DNA of 64,000 nt from Silvibacterium dinghuense (lineage in GTDB: Bacteria; Acidobacteriota; Terriglobia; Terriglobales; Acidobacteriaceae), in the NCBI RefSeq assembly GCF_004123295.1, contig NZ_SDMK01000003.1, forward strand, positions 475,757 to 539,756, written 5' to 3'. A program made the position numbers and the translations under genes. Below the pieces are notes generated by a model, which made no database searches, was not told the DNA's origin, and worked only from the letters and a program-made list of their open reading frames with translations. This document shows, in pieces, positions 62,251 to 64,000 of the stretch. The stretch's first letter is position 1, and each line of letters opens with the position of its first letter.

Positions 62251-62440
62251 GTTCGTCTCTTTCGGATCGCTCCCTTGCCCTGCGATCCCTGGTATTTATG
62301 CGCCTCGGGATATCCCTGAGACGCGAACTGCCTGAGCGGCTTTCCCGCTCCGTTACTGCTACTGCGTACTACGAACAGCTCACTGCATGACTACCCGGCT
62401 GCTTCGATCGGATGTTGCCTGACCGGAGCAGCCTCTAAAA
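62251..62440. repeat. rplC-rplD gap with palindromic segments and degenerate heptads
   Basis: A 190-bp gap without a gene. GCGCCTCGGGATATCCCTGAG is near-palindromic. From about 62353 the units TTACTGC, TACTGCG, TACTACG, AACAGCT, CACTGCA, TGACTAC keep a 7-nt spacing but are diverged, perhaps a decayed array. Confidence 0.4.
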
Positions 62441-63181
62441 CTACTTCTTCTTACCCGAAGCCTTCTTCGAAGCCTTCAGCGGATCGACCGTGCCGGAGCC
62501 GGCGAATCCACGACGCTCACGCGGCGGAGCCTTGGCCTTCGAGATCAGCACATAACCATCACGGGGACCCGGTACCGCGCCCTCGAGCATGATCAGGTTC
62601 TCTTCGAGATCGATGCCGCGGATGCGGAGGTTGCGCACCGTCACCTGCACATCGCCCATGTGACCAGGCATGCGGGTCTTGGGCAGAACGCGCGAGGGAA
62701 ACGACGAGGCGCCGATCGAGCCCTGCACCTGGAACATGTGGCCGTGCGACTTGGGACCGCCGCCGAAACCGTGGCGGCGCACAACGCCTGCGAAACCGCG
62801 GCCCTTGCTGGTGCCGATGATGTCGACAAACTTTTCGTCCGCGAAGATATCGACCAGGACGCGATCGCCGGCCTTGGCCGAAACAGCAGCCTCGCCCTCA
62901 GCAGCAGGCTTCGCAGCCTCGACGCCGACTTCCTTGATGATGCGGACCGGGGCGACATCGGCCTTGGCGAAGTGGCCAGCCTGGGGCTTGGTCACCTTGT
63001 GGGCCTTCACAAACTCAACCAGACCGATCTGGGCGGCATCGTAGCCGTCCTTGGCCAGGGTCTTCAGCTGCGTAATCACGCAGGGACCGGCCTGCAGAAC
63101 GGTGATGGGGTGAACTTCACCCTTCTCATCGAATACCTGCGTCATGCCGATCTTCTTGCCGAGAATTCCAGTAACTGACAT
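62441..63181 (-). CDS. rplC: 50S ribosomal protein L3
   Basis: Early-assembling 50S protein, 246 residues. GILGKKIGMTQVFDEKGEVHPITVLQAGPCVITQLKT opens it; GTSKGRGFAGVVRRHGFGGGPKSHGHMFQVQGSIGASSFPSRVLPKTRMPGHMG is the 23S-penetrating loop. About 30 residues longer than usual through an Ala/Glu-rich insertion (AAKPAAEGEAAVSAKAGDR, about 90-108) and a basic C-tail. The Gln methylated by PrmB in E. coli is in the MFQVQGS segment. Confidence 0.97.
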   Translation of the reverse strand: MSVTGILGKKIGMTQVFDEKGEVHPITVLQAGPCVITQLKTLAKDGYDAAQIGLVEFVKAHKVTKPQAGHFAKADVAPVRIIKEVGVEAAKPAAEGEAAVSAKAGDRVLVDIFADEKFVDIIGTSKGRGFAGVVRRHGFGGGPKSHGHMFQVQGSIGASSFPSRVLPKTRMPGHMGDVQVTVRNLRIRGIDLEENLIMLEGAVPGPRDGYVLISKAKAPPRERRGFAGSGTVDPLKASKKASGKKK

Positions 63182-63238
63182 TTCTTTTTTCTTTCCCCAT
63201 CATGGCTACGCTCGTTCCGTAGTCACTGAAGGCTGTAA

Positions 63239-63388
63239 TTAGCTGCTAGCTTTTAGCTATTAGCTTCTAGCTTTAAAACTTTTGAGTTTCGCCGCTCCCC
63301 GGCTTCTATCTTTACTCCCCACTCAACCTTGCGCTATCGCACAAACGAGCTAAAAGCTAAGAGCTAGAAGCTAACGGCTAGGAGCTAC
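63239..63388. repeat. Inverted heptad array, TAGCT class (rpsJ-rplC gap)
   Basis: Left arm 63239-63273: TTAGCTG, CTAGCTT, TTAGCTA, TTAGCTT, CTAGCTT. Right arm 63347-63388: GAGCTAA, AAGCTAA, GAGCTAG, AAGCTAA, CGGCTAG, GAGCTAC. The centre is 73 nt. The rpsJ stop codon (63385-63387) lies inside the last unit. Confidence 0.94.
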
Positions 63389-63702
63389 TTCTCGAAGGCC
63401 TTGATCTCGACGTCCACGCCGGCCGGCAGGTCGAGCTTCATCAGCGCGTCCACGGTCTGCTGGGTCGGCTCGAGGATATCGATCAGCCGCTTATGCGTGC
63501 GGATCTCGAAGGCCTCGCGCGACTTCTTGTCGACGTGGGGCGAACGCAGCACGCAGTACTTGTTCTTGACCGTCGGCAGGGGAATCGGACCCGCAACCTG
63601 AGCGCCCGTGCGCTTGGCCGTGTCCACAATCTCACCCGTCGAAGTGTCCAGCACCCGGTAGTCATATGCCTTCAACCGGATACGAATTCTCTGTCCAACC
63701 AT
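63385..63702 (-). CDS. rpsJ: 30S ribosomal protein S10
   Basis: Small-subunit head protein and NusE transcription antitermination factor, 105 residues. [104 protein letters not shown] is canonical. The start at 63702 is fixed by that N-terminus. First ribosomal gene after tuf; its stop codon is part of a heptad repeat. Confidence 0.98.
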   Translation of the reverse strand: MVGQRIRIRLKAYDYRVLDTSTGEIVDTAKRTGAQVAGPIPLPTVKNKYCVLRSPHVDKKSREAFEIRTHKRLIDILEPTQQTVDALMKLDLPAGVDVEIKAFEK

Positions 63703-63823
63703 GGTCTTGTATCTTTCCTCAGACTGGGAGGGCTTAAGGCCCTCCCGCTGAACTCTTCTATCACTTCTGAACCAGCAAACCCGGCTTCTGCGCCGCGCGG
63801 CGCGTCTGCCTGGACGGCCAGTC
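63703..63823. repeat. tuf-rpsJ gap: GGGAGGGC hairpin and GCGCC/CCTGGACGGCCAG element
   Basis: GGGAGGGC-ttaag-GCCCTCCC (63726-63746) is an 8-bp hairpin. GCGCC-gcgc-GGCGC (63790-63803) and CCTGGACGGCCAGTCC (63809-63824) match the element in the rpsH-rplF gap and abut the tuf stop codon. Confidence 0.7.
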
Positions 63824-64000
63824 CTACGCGAGGATCTCGCTGATGGTGCCGGCGCCGACAGTGCGGCCGCCTTCGCGGATGGCGAAGCGCAGGCCCTTTT
63901 CCATGGCCACCGGAGTGTGCAGCTCAATCTCCAGCTGGATGTTGTCGCCCGGCATCACCATCTCCGTGCCCTCAGGCAGCTTCGCCGTGCCGGTCACGTC
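63824..64000 (-). CDS. tuf: Elongation factor Tu (5' part outside window)
   Basis: The last 58 codons of EF-Tu: [55 protein letters not shown]. This is domain 3, the aminoacyl-tRNA and kirromycin-binding barrel. The gene runs off the right edge. Position ahead of rpsJ is the standard str/S10 junction. Confidence 0.97.
   Translation of the reverse strand, partial: DVTGTAKLPEGTEMVMPGDNIQLEIELHTPVAMEKGLRFAIREGGRTVGAGTISEILA

Overview
The window is bacterial chromosome of roughly 58-60% GC and looks like an Acidobacteriota genome of the Terriglobales type (Granulicella/Terriglobus/Acidobacterium relatives). The grounds are an Oar-like TonB-dependent receptor with an N-terminal carboxypeptidase-regulatory-like domain, a membrane-anchored regulator of the type common in that group, a DUF481 outer-membrane protein, futalosine-pathway-like sequences, plant-polymer and chitin enzymes, and a complete S10-spc-alpha ribosomal cluster with zinc-binding (C+) S4, S14, L24 and L36. 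This assignment is by protein resemblance only. Layout: 1-4.8 kb holds an outer-membrane receptor and a membrane regulator. 5.1-12 kb holds two tRNA-Cys genes, one tRNA-Gly, a LolD/MacB-type ABC ATPase, a receiver protein, a PhzF-like isomerase, an SPFH/coiled-coil/L7L12-like trio, and a 1-Cys peroxiredoxin behind what reads as a complete cysteine-codon attenuator. 12-32 kb is mostly housekeeping: carbonic anhydrase, exported MBL-fold protein, RecQ, DUF481 protein, a radical-SAM-dead MqnC paralogue, a GT2 synthase, RsmE, a 23-residue histone-like peptide, CPBP protease, thiolase, serine dehydratase, HEAT protein, ComM and a membrane MutS relative. 30.8-35.2 kb has a GntR-ABC cassette, an RNA polymerase omega-like gene and rho. 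35.4-44.8 kb is more accessory: YciI, a MITE, AlaX-like editing protein, DoxX, a decayed gene, peptidase E-like, GNAT, pectinesterase, HbpS-like and GH20 proteins. 44.9-64 kb is the minus-strand run tuf-rpsJ-rplC-rplD-rplW-rplB-rpsS-rplV-rpsC-rplP-rpmC-rpsQ-rplN-rplX-rplE-rpsN-rpsH-rplF-rplR-rpsE-rpmD-rplO-secY-adk-map-infA-rpmJ-rpsM-rpsK-rpsD-rpoA-rplQ, closed by an intrinsic terminator. Two observations stand out. First, a trp-style attenuator (promoter, leader peptide with five consecutive Cys codons, four mutually exclusive RNA segments, terminator with U-tract) lies ahead of a peroxiredoxin and, on the same strand, a tRNA-Cys gene. Second, the intercistronic gaps of the ribosomal operon carry inverted pairs of 7-nt tandem repeats. 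The 7-nt word differs between loci, the two arms are reverse complements, and one arm abuts the stop codon of the preceding gene. The same architecture occurs once outside the operon (18.9 kb).
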